DNA of 55,373 bases from CAITSH01 sp945892985. GTDB taxonomy: Bacteria; Pseudomonadota; Gammaproteobacteria; Burkholderiales; SG8-39. The stretch lies in the NCBI GenBank assembly GCA_945892985.1, contig CAMDDU010000026.1:1-55373 (forward strand), read 5' to 3'. Below are positions 14,047 to 23,145 of this stretch, piece by piece; position 1 is the first letter of the stretch, and the number at the start of each line of letters is the position of its first letter. The translations under genes were made by a program, and so were the position numbers. A model generated the notes under the pieces. The model was not told the origin of the DNA. It ran no database searches and saw only the letters and a list, made by a program, of their open reading frames with translations.

Positions 14047-15095
14047 CGATAGTCGCCCTTATGCGAGGGATGATGAGGGGTTCGATGGCATGCGGAACAT
14101 TATGCGTCGCTTCGCACGACTCCCGCAACCAAAGATCGGCTGGCGCCGAGCGCAAGTCGGTATGCCCGGTGCATGCAACATGCTTCTATTACGATTCGAG
14201 GCTCGCGCTTAGCGTTCTCCAATGGCGGACTGCGCGACATTTGAGCGACTACAGATCGCGACAGTACGGACTTAAGGACGTATCGAGATCATCGACACAC
14301 AACCTAGAATGCCCCTATTTATTGAATGTCAGTGTGTCACGAGGTTTGCTGTCAACGTCTTTACCTGTTGCGGCAAGGTGATGCCCCTAGGGCAGCTAAT
14401 AAAGGGCTTGGATATGGTTGCGGTGAATCGTTCGGAAGCGCACGAGTACCGATTTGATATCAAAATGCCGGATCGCATGGTCATCCGGGGTGTACCCGTG
14501 CTCGCGATGAACAGGGGTGCCGCTTTGAGACAGCTGCGTCAAATACATCCCGGTTGCATGGTGCTGGCCGACATCGCACCGACATCGGGAGAGTCTCAGA
14601 AAATTCCACGGTTTCTTCTCAAGCATCAGCCATAAGCAGGCGGCTAGCCTGGCTACAGCGTCGCCGCGCATCAGGTTTACAAAATAAAATCACGGCCGCA
14701 CGGGCAGCTTAGAAAAAACCACGCAAGACCAGTCCACGCCCTGAAGTCCGCCGTGTAGCCAAGTCACCCATGATTGAACGTACTGCCGGAGCCGATGCAA
14801 GTCGGCTCTTTGCTTTTGGGCTTTGGGGCCTTAGGGCCTTAGGGCTTGGGATATCGACGAAGCCATTACCCGGACGTTGCGCTTCGCCTCAAGGTGAGCC
14901 ATTTGCGGGGCTGGTTTTCATCGAAAAGTGAGCCAAAATTTTGGTGCCAAATTTCAAGCCGGTCTCAGGCGTCTCGATATCTGCTGGGATGTAGAGCCAG
15001 TCTTTTTCTGTCAAACTTCTTGAAGAGCATTCGCTTTCGCTCCTCAAGGGTATAAACCCTTCTCTGGACGTACCCGGTTAGATTGACGGATAACG
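14047..15095. other. About 1 kb with no well-supported gene
   Basis: The stretch contains one open frame (14309-14635, 108 codons; a shorter start at 14381) with motifs such as RMVIRGVPVLAMNRG, but no ribosome site or family match was recognised, so it is left as a low-probability gene. It also holds short repeats of GGGCCTTA around 14825-14845, an IS-end-like motif at 14912-14933, and the conserved leader TTGACGGATAACG just before the FGE gene at 15096. Confidence 0.4.
14912..14933. mobile_element. Possible IS-end scar (GTGAGCCA motif)
   Basis: GGTTTTCATCGAAAAGTGAGCC resembles the segment at 5562-5592. It is a candidate remnant of an IS21-like end. There is no transposase nearby, so this is weak. 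Confidence 0.3.
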
Positions 15096-16106
15096 ATGAA
15101 ATTCACGATTGCACTACTTGCCGGTTTGTTAATGATGGGGTCCGCATTCGCTCAACAAAAAGAGCAGCTGGTCATCTCTGAAAATACAAAGGCGGTACGC
15201 GCTCCATCCACCGTCGCGCCGGTTATAGCCAACCCCGCCAGAGAACCGGGAGGGACGTTTAAGGACTGTGATGTCTGTCCGGAAATGGTGGTGATACCGG
15301 CTGGGCGCTTCGTGATGGGCGCTGCTCCTGAAGAGGAGCAGAGTGAGAAGTTGTCTGAGACTGTTCGTAACCACAGTCAGCCTCGGCATGGAGTCGAAGT
15401 GGCGAGATTCTCTGCTGGAAAATTCGAGGTAACGCGGAGGCAGTACCGGGCGTTTGTGGATGCTTCCGGGCGAAGTGGCGAAGGATGCTTCGTCTGGATA
15501 GATGGCAAGTTTGAGTTTGAAAATGACTTGTCTGCGAACTGGCGAAACCCGGGGTATGCGCAGGAGGACTCGCACCCGGCGACCTGTATTAGTTGGAGAG
15601 ATGCCAAGGCGTATGTGGTCTGGCTCAGTCAGAGGACAGGGAAGGCGTACCGGTTGCTAACGGAAGCGGAGTGGGAGTACGCGGCAAGGGCGGGTACGAC
15701 AACAAGGCGGTTCTGGGGAGATTATGGGGACGAGTCCTGCGCTTATGCCAATGGGGCTGACCAGACGACCAAGGCACAGGTGCCGGGTGCTGCGAATTGG
15801 CTAGTCGCCAATTGCAATGACCGTTATGCCCATACTGCTCCTGTGGGTAGCTATCGCGCGAATGCGTTCGGGCTGTTTGATATGCTTGGAAATGTGTGGG
15901 AATGGACGGAAGATTGTTGGAACGGTAATTACGGTGATGCTCCTAGTGATGGTCGTGCCTGGGCTACAGGCGATTGTTCTCAACGTGTGGTGCGCGGTGG
16001 TTCGTGGAGCGACATTCCCATGTTCTTGCGCTCCGCGCTTCGCTTCCGGGGCAGCACAGCTGTCCGGGATAGCTACGTCGGTTTCCGTGTTGCCAGGGAC
16101 AATTAA
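15096..16106 (+). CDS. Exported FGE-sulfatase (SUMF1) domain protein with variable-region-like C-terminus
   Basis: 336 residues. Sec signal peptide MKFTIALLAGLLMMGSAFAQ, a linker, then a complete FGE/SUMF1 C-type-lectin-like domain: EMVVIPAGRFVMGAAPEEEQ, GKFEVTRRQYRAFVD, YRLLTEAEWEYAARAG, MLGNVWEWTEDCW, VVRGGSW and GFRVARDN. The protein should be periplasmic or exported. Its ending matches the RGGSW + LRSA.R + GFRVAR frame of FGE-type targets of diversity-generating retroelements. Codons at the presumed surface positions include GAC, ATT, TTC, CTT, TTC, GGC, GCT, GTC, GAT, AGC and TAC, all derivable from AAC/AAT by change at adenines only. No reverse transcriptase or template repeat is in the window. 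It may instead be an ordinary FGE-fold protein. Confidence 0.9.
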   Translation: MKFTIALLAGLLMMGSAFAQQKEQLVISENTKAVRAPSTVAPVIANPAREPGGTFKDCDVCPEMVVIPAGRFVMGAAPEEEQSEKLSETVRNHSQPRHGVEVARFSAGKFEVTRRQYRAFVDASGRSGEGCFVWIDGKFEFENDLSANWRNPGYAQEDSHPATCISWRDAKAYVVWLSQRTGKAYRLLTEAEWEYAARAGTTTRRFWGDYGDESCAYANGADQTTKAQVPGAANWLVANCNDRYAHTAPVGSYRANAFGLFDMLGNVWEWTEDCWNGNYGDAPSDGRAWATGDCSQRVVRGGSWSDIPMFLRSALRFRGSTAVRDSYVGFRVARDN

Positions 16107-16259
16107 ATCATGCGTCTTAGACTCTTTACCTCTTTGCTCGTACGCTTTCTAACAGCTTGCTCTGCTCTTGCCAGAACGGATGCGGGTGCTTCGGTCCTGG
16201 CTACAACGATAAAAGCTGGGATGAACAGGATTTACTGTCTTATGCCTGAAATGATGCAG

Positions 16260-16634
16260 ATGAAACGACCTTTGCTCGCGATAATTTTTTCTCTATGTTC
16301 TGGGACGGCGAATGCAGATTGGCGGCTCATTGAGGGGACTGATGAGCGTGATGTTTATGTTGATCTGTCCACGGTAAAGAAAATGGGGGATGTGGTGGGC
16401 ATGGTTTCTTTGCACAACTACAAAATCATGAAACTTGAATCTGGCAAACCTTACCAATCGTTCAAGCGAAATATGGAATACGACTGTCGAGCCGCGCGGT
16501 TTCGTTTGGTCAAGGGTATTTTGTATTCTGCAAATATGGGCCGGGGAAGTGTCGTTAAAAATATCGGCACAGAAGGATGGCAGTCAAGTGAGACTACTGA
16601 GCCATTTTTATGGAATATTGTTTGCGTGAAGTGA
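16260..16634 (+). CDS. Small exported protein, surface-adhesin E-like
   Basis: About 124 residues from the ATG at 16260 (MKRPLLAIIFSLCSGTANA, then DWRLIEGT). Signal peptide followed by a compact domain: ERDVYVDLSTVKKMGDVV, MEYDCRAARFRLVKGILYS, and a final FLWNIVCVK. The two Cys and the VYVD, YDC and W.I.C pattern match the adhesin-E-like domain of small secreted betaproteobacterial proteins. Longer in-frame starts at 16110 and 16251 exist, but the signal peptide favours 16260. It follows the FGE gene by 153 bp on the same strand. Function in the periplasm is unknown. Confidence 0.7.
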   Translation: MKRPLLAIIFSLCSGTANADWRLIEGTDERDVYVDLSTVKKMGDVVGMVSLHNYKIMKLESGKPYQSFKRNMEYDCRAARFRLVKGILYSANMGRGSVVKNIGTEGWQSSETTEPFLWNIVCVK

Positions 16635-16831
16635 GGTCAGTGGGCTAGACATTGCGCAGGGTAATTGCCCCCCCCGCTTGACGGGAGGATCACGCCGCAC
16701 TCAGTAATGGCGAAGCGCGCTTGATGGGCCTTGCGTCCACTTCCGGGGTCTTCGATGGCTTGTTTTTCATTGCCGCATAAACTGCGAATGCTGCTTGCAC
16801 CCTGCAATGCCAAAGTACGCCTTACTCTGAC

Positions 16832-17950
16832 TTATTGCGACTTATTGCGAGTTTCAGCAGTTTCGATATTTTTAGCCGAAAAAGCCCCCCATAGCAAACC
16901 AAAAACCGCAGCGATGGGGGTGGCGATATTAAGCAAGCCGGATAATTTTATGCCCGTGAGCGTGCCATTCACCACGGATCCGGCCTGCTGCACGGCAACG
17001 CGATCTTCCGCGTGCATGGGCAAAAAATCCAGAGCCTTGCCCAGCGCTCCTTTGTAAATAAAATCGGACAAGTTGGAGCTTTGTGAGTTTGCGCTAGACG
17101 AAGCGATCAAAATACCCGCGTCCACCCCAGGCGCGATGGGCTTGAGCCCATCGAGAGCCGGGCCATCTTCAGTCACCATTGACGGCTGCGACGAAGTCAT
17201 TGCAGAAACCGTGACTAGGGATTGGGGATCATATTGATTGGCGAATACATTTTGTTGCGTCGCATCCGCCGCCATATCCTCGGCACCATGACTGAAATAC
17301 TCACTTGCCGTCAGCAGCCGCGCTTGATCGGGGCCGAGTGCAAGCGGATCAGCGTGCAGCGCCGAAAGTGTGACCGTTTTTTTATCCTCCTCTAAAAGCG
17401 CAGGCCCCTTGGCACTATCCCCCCCAGGTAATTGGGGCAGGGGCAATGGGGTCACGGGCAAGCCAAGCACTTTTTCCCGATGCACATTCAATACCGTCAA
17501 ATCTATCTTCTGCCCCGGATAAATACGATTCTGGTCTTTAATGCCGTTATATTCGCTGAGGCTGCGAATAGAAGTCATTATGTCCTTTGGTGTCGCATCC
17601 AGGCCCTGAGCCGCCAGGTTTTTTCTGGCTATGCCATAGAGGGTTTCGCCCGGTTTTACCGTATGAAAAGCGGGCGTGCCAAATGAATCACCAATGCCAG
17701 GGCTGGATGGCGCCGATTTTTTCTGAGAAAAGCCATCGACGGCATTGAATGCCACGAACTTGTTTTTGCCTGACGCCACGGTTACGCCAGTCTGGCGCAC
17801 ACCTTGATGGGACTGTTGCGCACCGGCCAGACTTGCAGCCTTTGCCAACGCGGTACGAAAACCCGAACCTCCCATCTCGCCCGGGACAATGGCCGCGCCA
17901 GTACGCGGCCGGCCAGGCGACATATCAGGAATTTTTGTGGCAATTTCCAT
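16832..17950 (-). CDS. LysM-domain protein with C-terminal hydrophobic segment
   Basis: 372 residues. One LysM-like module lies at about residues 95-152: FHTVKPGETLYGIARKN, then LSEYNGIKDQNRIYPGQKI. The rest is low-complexity, Ser/Ala/Gln-rich sequence. A hydrophobic stretch near the end (LLNIATPIAAVFGLLWGAF) could be one membrane segment. There is no N-terminal signal peptide. LysM modules bind peptidoglycan or chitin-type glycans; with no export signal, secretion would need another route, or the domain may act in a cytoplasmic or tail-assembly role. It stands alone, convergent to the adhesin-E-like gene. Confidence 0.75.
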   Translation of the reverse strand: MEIATKIPDMSPGRPRTGAAIVPGEMGGSGFRTALAKAASLAGAQQSHQGVRQTGVTVASGKNKFVAFNAVDGFSQKKSAPSSPGIGDSFGTPAFHTVKPGETLYGIARKNLAAQGLDATPKDIMTSIRSLSEYNGIKDQNRIYPGQKIDLTVLNVHREKVLGLPVTPLPLPQLPGGDSAKGPALLEEDKKTVTLSALHADPLALGPDQARLLTASEYFSHGAEDMAADATQQNVFANQYDPQSLVTVSAMTSSQPSMVTEDGPALDGLKPIAPGVDAGILIASSSANSQSSNLSDFIYKGALGKALDFLPMHAEDRVAVQQAGSVVNGTLTGIKLSGLLNIATPIAAVFGLLWGAFSAKNIETAETRNKSQ

Positions 17951-18492
17951 ATCAGCGAACCCAAAAAGAGAAACTTCCCATCCCCCACCCCCCTCGCGCC
18001 AAGCAAGACATCACAACAACCCGATATAAGTTGCCGGCAAAGCGGCAAATACTTGCCGCTGCCACAGAAAAAAGAGGTTAAAGGATGCCGTGCAAAGTCA
18101 TTTTTGCGACATCTAAGCTAATCGAAGTTAGATGAGCAATTCTCATACCACCATCACGGCCCACCCATGTCGTGTTCGAAAGTGGCGGCAGCCTCATCAG
18201 CATGTATGGGAAGGGCTGTCGGCGCGATAGCGTGGCGGTCAAACGACTCTGGCGCCGATAGAGTGCGCGGGGGTTACTTGGGTGACTTGGGTGCCGGCAA
18301 CGGGGGGCGCGCCGCCAAGGCCGGCGTTACGCGCATCCAGGCGCACAACTACCTTCGGCTAAGCAAAGGCCTTGGCGGGCAGAATGACGATACGCCTTAC
18401 TTGAATCAAGCACTGTTTAGAACGGTGGCTTAGGCCCGCCGAGGCCGCTAAAAAATCCTAAAAACGGACCAACTGCGCGTGGCCAGCTCTCG
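17951..18492. other. 540-bp stretch with no supported gene
   Basis: Open frames here (for example 18167-18433) lack ribosome sites, family motifs and protein-like composition. The first 170 bases are upstream sequence of the LysM gene. Nothing else was recognised. Confidence 0.4.
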
Positions 18493-18750
18493 CTAGCGAA
18501 CCCCGGCAACCTCAGCGTTGCACAGTTGCAGAAATTTCTCTTTCTCGCGTCCTGCCAGCCTTTGTTTTTTGGCCTCGGCTTCACAAGCCGTCCTGCCCAG
18601 GCTTTCGCATTGTTCGAGAAACACGCTCCGAGCCGCTCCTGTAAGAGCACGCTGATTGGCCATGTCCAAACATGAACTGGCACCTAAAACGTCCCCGGCT
18701 GCGCACAAGACCCAACTCGACAACAAAAAGCCTACGATTTTCCCATTCAT
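18493..18750 (-). CDS. Small exported Cys-rich protein, PsiF-repeat-like
   Basis: 85 residues with a signal peptide (MNGKIVGFLLSSWVLCAAG, cleavage near LGA-SS). The mature part holds two similar units of the form C-x(4)-A-x(4)-L-x-G-x(4)-F-x(3)-C: SCLDMANQRALTGAARSVFL and ACEAEAKKQRLAGREKEKFL. This spacing resembles the PsiF repeat of small periplasmic proteins. Function is unknown. It sits 202 bp downstream of acs on the same strand. Confidence 0.65.
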   Translation of the reverse strand: MNGKIVGFLLSSWVLCAAGDVLGASSCLDMANQRALTGAARSVFLEQCESLGRTACEAEAKKQRLAGREKEKFLQLCNAEVAGVR

Positions 18751-18952
18751 GCTTCCCCCCAGATCGATATGCCCGCTTTTAAATTACAGGCCAAACACCA
18801 CACCACCACCTTATTCCGACCATACGCTGCGACTACAATCAATGCCACACTCTGATACCCGCCCTTGCCGTCCACATCCGAAAAAATTGTGGCCTTCACG
18901 CACTTCATGAAGTTTTTCTTGTGCGCATAAAAGTGAAATCGCCTGCACGCAC

Positions 18953-20923
18953 TTAAATCGGTTGTTTGAGCTGCTCCAAGATAGCCGGATTTTCCAACGT
19001 CGATATATCCTGAACGATGTCCTCACCCTTGGCGATGGACCTGAGCAAACGGCGCATGATCTTACCCGAACGCGTCTTCGGCAGATTGTCACCAAAACGG
19101 ATCTCCTTGGGCTTGGCAATGGGACCGATTTCCTTGGCCACCCAGTTACGCAGCTCCTGGGCAATGCGCAGCGCCTCTGCCCCCGTCGGCCGTGGCCCCT
19201 TGAGTACAACAAACGCGCACACCGCCTCGCCGGTCAGCTCATCCGGGCGGCCAACCACCGCGGCCTCCGCCACCAGGGCCGTATTGGCGACCAGGGCTGA
19301 TTCGATTTCCATAGTGCCCAGACGGTGTCCGGAAACGTTAAGCACGTCGTCGATGCGACCCATAATGCGGTAGTAGCCATCCTCGTCGGTACTCGCGCCG
19401 TCGCCGGCAAGGTAATACTTGCCTTGAAAATCCTCCGGGAAATAACTCTTCTTGTAGCGCTCCGGATCACCCCATATGGTGCGGATCATCGAAGGCCAGG
19501 GACGTTTGATGACCAGGATGCCGCCCTTGCCGCGGCCAACAGAATGGCCGGTTTCATCGACGATGTCGGTGATGATGCCGGGCAGCGGAAAGGTGCACGA
19601 GCCTGGCTTGGTCGGCGTGGCGCCAGGCAGAGGCGTGATCAAATGACCGCCAGTCTCAGTCTGCCACCAGGTGTCAACAATGGGGCATCGCCCGCCACCG
19701 ACAGTCTCGTGATACCACATCCAGGCCTCGGGGTTGATCGGTTCGCCAACAGAGCCAAGGATGCGCAGCGTTGAAAGGTCGTATTTTTTCGGTAGGTCGG
19801 CACCGGCCTTGATCAGCGAGCGGATCGCCGTTGGCGCTGTATAAAACACGCTAACCTTATGATCCTGGATCATCTTCCAGAAGCGGCCGGCGTCCGGATA
19901 GACCGGCACACCCTCGAATACCACCTGCGTCGCCCCCACTGCCAGGGGACCATAGGTGACGTAGGAATGACCGGTCACCCAGCCGACGTCTGCGGTACAC
20001 CAGAACACATCGCTGGGCTTGTGATCGAACACCCACTTCATCGTCAGCATGGTCCACAACAGGTAACCCGCAGTCGAATGCTGAACGCCCTTGGGCTTGC
20101 CGGTCGAACCGGACGTATAAAGTATGAACAAGGGGTGCTCGGCGTTGACCCAGGTCGGCTCGCAGGTATCGGCCTGGCCGCGGGTTGCTTCTTCCCACCA
20201 CAGGTCGCGACCGGGCGTCATGGCGATTTGAGACCCGGAGCGCTTGTACACCACCACCTTCTTGATTCCGGCGCAACCACCGAGCGCGATACCCTCGTCG
20301 ACCATGGGCTTGAGCGCGATTTCCTTGCCGCCGCGAAACTGGCCGTCGGCCGTTATCACCGCCACCGCGCCGGCATCGATAATGCGTTCTTGCAGGCTCT
20401 TGGCAGAAAAACCGCCAAACACCACCGAATGCGTTGCCCCGATACGCGCGCAGGCCTGCATCGCCACCACTGCCTGGATCGACATCGGCATATAAATAAT
20501 GACCCGATCACCGGTCTTGATGCCCATGGCTTTAAGGCCGTTGGCGAAGCGGCAAACCTCGTGATAAAGCTCCTGATAGGTGATCTTGGTCACCTTGCCG
20601 TCGTCTGCCTCGAAAATAATGGCGACCTTTTGCGGCGTGGTCTTGAGATGACGATCAAGGCAGTTGTACGAGGCGTTGAGCTCACCGTCGTAAAACCATT
20701 TAAAGAACGGCGCCTTGGACTCGTCCAGGGTCTTGGTGAAGGGCTTGCGCCACAGCAGGTGCTCGCGGGCAAGACGCGCCCAGAAACCCTCAAAGTCGCG
20801 CTCAGCCTCGTCGCACAGCGCCTTGTAGGCCGCCATGCCCGAAACGTTTGCATTTTTTACAAACTCGGGCGAAGGTGGGAAAACACGCGTTTCGCTCAGA
20901 ACCGATTCAATGCCGCCTGACAT
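18953..20923 (-). CDS. acs: Acetyl-CoA synthetase (AMP-forming)
   Basis: 656 residues, the normal length. It makes acetyl-CoA from acetate, ATP and CoA through acetyl-AMP. Motifs in order: P-loop-like LYTSGSTGKPKGVQHS, the acetate-pocket region with YTAPTAIRSL, DTWWQTETGGHLI with the Trp that restricts the pocket to acetate or propionate, the hinge and A8 region GRIDDVLNVSGHRLGTMEIE, and PKTRSGKIMRR with the Lys that is reversibly acetylated in the family. A strong AAAGGAG lies 8 bases before the ATG. It diverges from the acyl-CoA ligase at 21304 across a 380-bp regulatory region. Confidence 0.97.
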   Translation of the reverse strand: MSGGIESVLSETRVFPPSPEFVKNANVSGMAAYKALCDEAERDFEGFWARLAREHLLWRKPFTKTLDESKAPFFKWFYDGELNASYNCLDRHLKTTPQKVAIIFEADDGKVTKITYQELYHEVCRFANGLKAMGIKTGDRVIIYMPMSIQAVVAMQACARIGATHSVVFGGFSAKSLQERIIDAGAVAVITADGQFRGGKEIALKPMVDEGIALGGCAGIKKVVVYKRSGSQIAMTPGRDLWWEEATRGQADTCEPTWVNAEHPLFILYTSGSTGKPKGVQHSTAGYLLWTMLTMKWVFDHKPSDVFWCTADVGWVTGHSYVTYGPLAVGATQVVFEGVPVYPDAGRFWKMIQDHKVSVFYTAPTAIRSLIKAGADLPKKYDLSTLRILGSVGEPINPEAWMWYHETVGGGRCPIVDTWWQTETGGHLITPLPGATPTKPGSCTFPLPGIITDIVDETGHSVGRGKGGILVIKRPWPSMIRTIWGDPERYKKSYFPEDFQGKYYLAGDGASTDEDGYYRIMGRIDDVLNVSGHRLGTMEIESALVANTALVAEAAVVGRPDELTGEAVCAFVVLKGPRPTGAEALRIAQELRNWVAKEIGPIAKPKEIRFGDNLPKTRSGKIMRRLLRSIAKGEDIVQDISTLENPAILEQLKQPI

Positions 20924-21234
20924 GTGATCACTCCTTTGGTGGATTTCTATTCCGCCAGCCGCAGCCCGCTTTTACCCGGCCGCACCCAGGGTTCGCCAAA
21001 CCTTTGAACCGCATCAAACGATTCGACACGCTGTTGGTAACTCTGGACCCTTTGCCACAATTTCGCCAAGATATTTAGCAAGCTTTGGCAAAATTTGGCC
21101 ACATCGGACTCGCATTGTGGGCTGTCACTCTTACATGAAGCTTACCTTGAGTGGCCCCTAAAATTCAAGACTAATCCACGGTTTTATATGGTATTTCCCA
21201 TAAAAACAGGACTCCGGCACGAGGTGGTATGTAG

Positions 21235-21252
21235 ATATCTTATATAAGATAT
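21235..21252. promoter_or_regulatory. 18-bp perfect palindrome, candidate operator
   Basis: ATATCTTATATAAGATAT is a perfect inverted repeat about 50 bp before the acyl-CoA ligase start, followed by a partial third half-site (AAGATA). AT-rich palindromes of this kind fit GntR-type regulator operators. It stands out in GC-rich surroundings. No GntR gene is present in the window. Confidence 0.5.
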
Positions 21253-21303
21253 AAGATAGGGTATGACGTCTTTCTTTAAACCCGCTTGGAACATACGCAG
21301 ATC

Positions 21304-22932
21304 ATGAGCAAATTCCCACCCTTCCCAATGTGGGACTGGGACATCCCCGAATATTTCAATATCGGCACCGCCTGCCTGGACGCGCATTTGGGCACACCCA
21401 AGGCCGGCCAGCCGGCAATCATTGTCGAGGACGACGAACTGGGCGTCACGCAGGCCACCTATGCCGAACTCGCGGCGCGCTCCTCGCGTTTCGCACAATT
21501 GCTGCGCAAGCTGGGCATCGCTGCGGGCGACCGGGTGCTCATCCGCCTGCCCAATTCGCTCGACTACCCGACTGCTTTTCTTGGCACGATGAAATGCGGC
21601 GCAATCAGCCTGCCAACCTCGACCCTGCTCACACCCGAAGAGGTGCTCTACCTTGCAAAAGACTCGGGCGCACGCGTGCTGGTCACCGATAAAAAGGCCT
21701 GGCAGCAACTTGCCCCAAAATTTGAGGCCGGCAACACCATCGAGTATGTGATTCTCTCCGGCCCGGGAGCGGTAATCGAGGCCGGCAACATCCGATCACT
21801 CGATCTGGAATTCGAATTGGGCGAAATAAGCTCCTGGGAAAAACCGCACGCCACACGCGCAGCAGACCCGGCGTATCTGGTTTACACCTCGGGCACCACC
21901 GGCTATCCCAAAGGGGTGCTGCACGCGCACCGCTCGTTGCTCGGGCGCACGCCTGCGGCCGAATATTGGTTCGACTTCGACAAGTCGGGCAACGATCGCA
22001 TCATGCACTCGGGCAAGTTCAACTGGACCTACGTGCTGGGCTCCGCAATGATGGATCCACTCTATCGCGGACAAACCGTCATCGTCTACGAAGGCAAGAA
22101 CGACGCCACCACCTGGCCGCGGCTGATCGCCAAGCATCAGGCAAGCATCTTCATCGGTGTGCCGACCATATTCCGCCAGATCATCCAGAAAACCGGCTTC
22201 GTAAAAGAAGACGTGCCGACCTTGCGCCATTGCATGAGCGCGGGCGAGCATCTTTCGGACGATATGCTGTCGCTATGGCGCCAACGCTTCGGGCGCGACA
22301 TTTACGAGGCTGTCGGCATGTCCGAATTTTCCTATTACCTGTCGCAAAGCCTGCACCGCCCCATCCGTCCGGGCAGCGCCGGCTTTCCGCAGCCCGGCCA
22401 CGACATCAAGCTGCTAGACCCGGAAACGCTGCTGGAGGTCAAGGCCGGCGAAGAGGGCATGATCTGCGTGCCCGCCTCCGACCCCGGCCTGTTTTTATCC
22501 TACTGGAACCTGCCCGAAGAAACCGCCCGCCTCAAACACGACGGCTGGTTCTTCACCGGCGATTACGCGCGCTACGACGAGGACGGCTACATCTGGTTCC
22601 TCGGCCGCAAAGACGACATCATCAAGAGTTTCGGCTACCGGGTTTCACCCTACGAAGTCGAACGCGTCATGAAGTCCCACCCGGCCGTTGCCGATTGCGC
22701 CTGCGTCGGCGAAGAGCCCGAAAAAGACAAATTGCTGGTGGTGGCTTATGTGATCGTGCAACCGGGTGCAGACGTCACCCCGGATGAACTGCTTGCCTTT
22801 GGCAAGGAACATCTCGCAGCCTACAAGGCGCCCAAGGCCGTTTATATCGCTGCCGACTTTCCTCGCACAAAGAATGGCAAGATCCTGCGCCGCGACATCC
22901 AACCGGCGATGGCGACCAAGCGTTCGGCATGA
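21304..22932 (+). CDS. Acyl/aryl-CoA ligase (AMP-forming), benzoate-CoA-ligase-like
   Basis: About 542 residues. Adenylation motifs: LVYTSGTTGYPKGVLHAHRS, GMSEFSYYLSQ, GWFFTGDYARYDEDGY, FLGRKDDIIKSFGYRVSPYE, and PRTKNGKILRR with the catalytic Lys. The N-terminal MWDWDIPEYFNIGTACLD and the spacing resemble benzoate/2-aminobenzoate CoA ligases and some medium-chain acyl-CoA synthetases. It would activate a carboxylic acid as the CoA thioester for further breakdown. The ATG at 21304 is chosen; an in-frame TTG at 21286 would add six residues. It is monocistronic, with the palindrome at 21235 as its likely control site. Confidence 0.9.
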   Translation: MSKFPPFPMWDWDIPEYFNIGTACLDAHLGTPKAGQPAIIVEDDELGVTQATYAELAARSSRFAQLLRKLGIAAGDRVLIRLPNSLDYPTAFLGTMKCGAISLPTSTLLTPEEVLYLAKDSGARVLVTDKKAWQQLAPKFEAGNTIEYVILSGPGAVIEAGNIRSLDLEFELGEISSWEKPHATRAADPAYLVYTSGTTGYPKGVLHAHRSLLGRTPAAEYWFDFDKSGNDRIMHSGKFNWTYVLGSAMMDPLYRGQTVIVYEGKNDATTWPRLIAKHQASIFIGVPTIFRQIIQKTGFVKEDVPTLRHCMSAGEHLSDDMLSLWRQRFGRDIYEAVGMSEFSYYLSQSLHRPIRPGSAGFPQPGHDIKLLDPETLLEVKAGEEGMICVPASDPGLFLSYWNLPEETARLKHDGWFFTGDYARYDEDGYIWFLGRKDDIIKSFGYRVSPYEVERVMKSHPAVADCACVGEEPEKDKLLVVAYVIVQPGADVTPDELLAFGKEHLAAYKAPKAVYIAADFPRTKNGKILRRDIQPAMATKRSA

Positions 22933-22989
22933 ATTGGCCAGGCTTTGCCCTGACCTTGATCTCGCGCTTTCGACAAGCCTGCGGCAATT

Positions 22990-23136
22990 TCAATCCTGCG
23001 GTTCGATTTTCGCTTTTTTCACCGTGTCGGCCCAACGCGCCACCTCGCCGCGCACGCGCGCGGCGAAACCTTCGGGTGTGGATTTGGACGGGCGAATAGC
23101 CAGCGCCTGCAACCTCGCAATCACCCCGGTGCGGCA
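22990..23136 (-). pseudogene. Bug/TctC receptor, C-terminal remnant
   Basis: The reverse-strand frame ending at TGA (22990-22992) reads VIARLQALAIRPSKSTPEGF, then AARVRGEVARWADTVKKAK and IEPQD. This is the standard last 45 residues of a Bug receptor (helix, STPE, then a final helix and a short acidic end). It lies directly behind the intact Bug gene that ends at 23146, so it is the leftover of a tandem duplicate that lost most of its length. Coding runs out at about 23136. Confidence 0.7.
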
Positions 23137-23145
23137 CGGCAGGCT

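Noticed and set aside
14309..14635. 108-residue ORF between the regulator and the FGE gene
   Set aside because: No ribosome site, no family pattern; kept only as a low-probability note in the intergenic entry.
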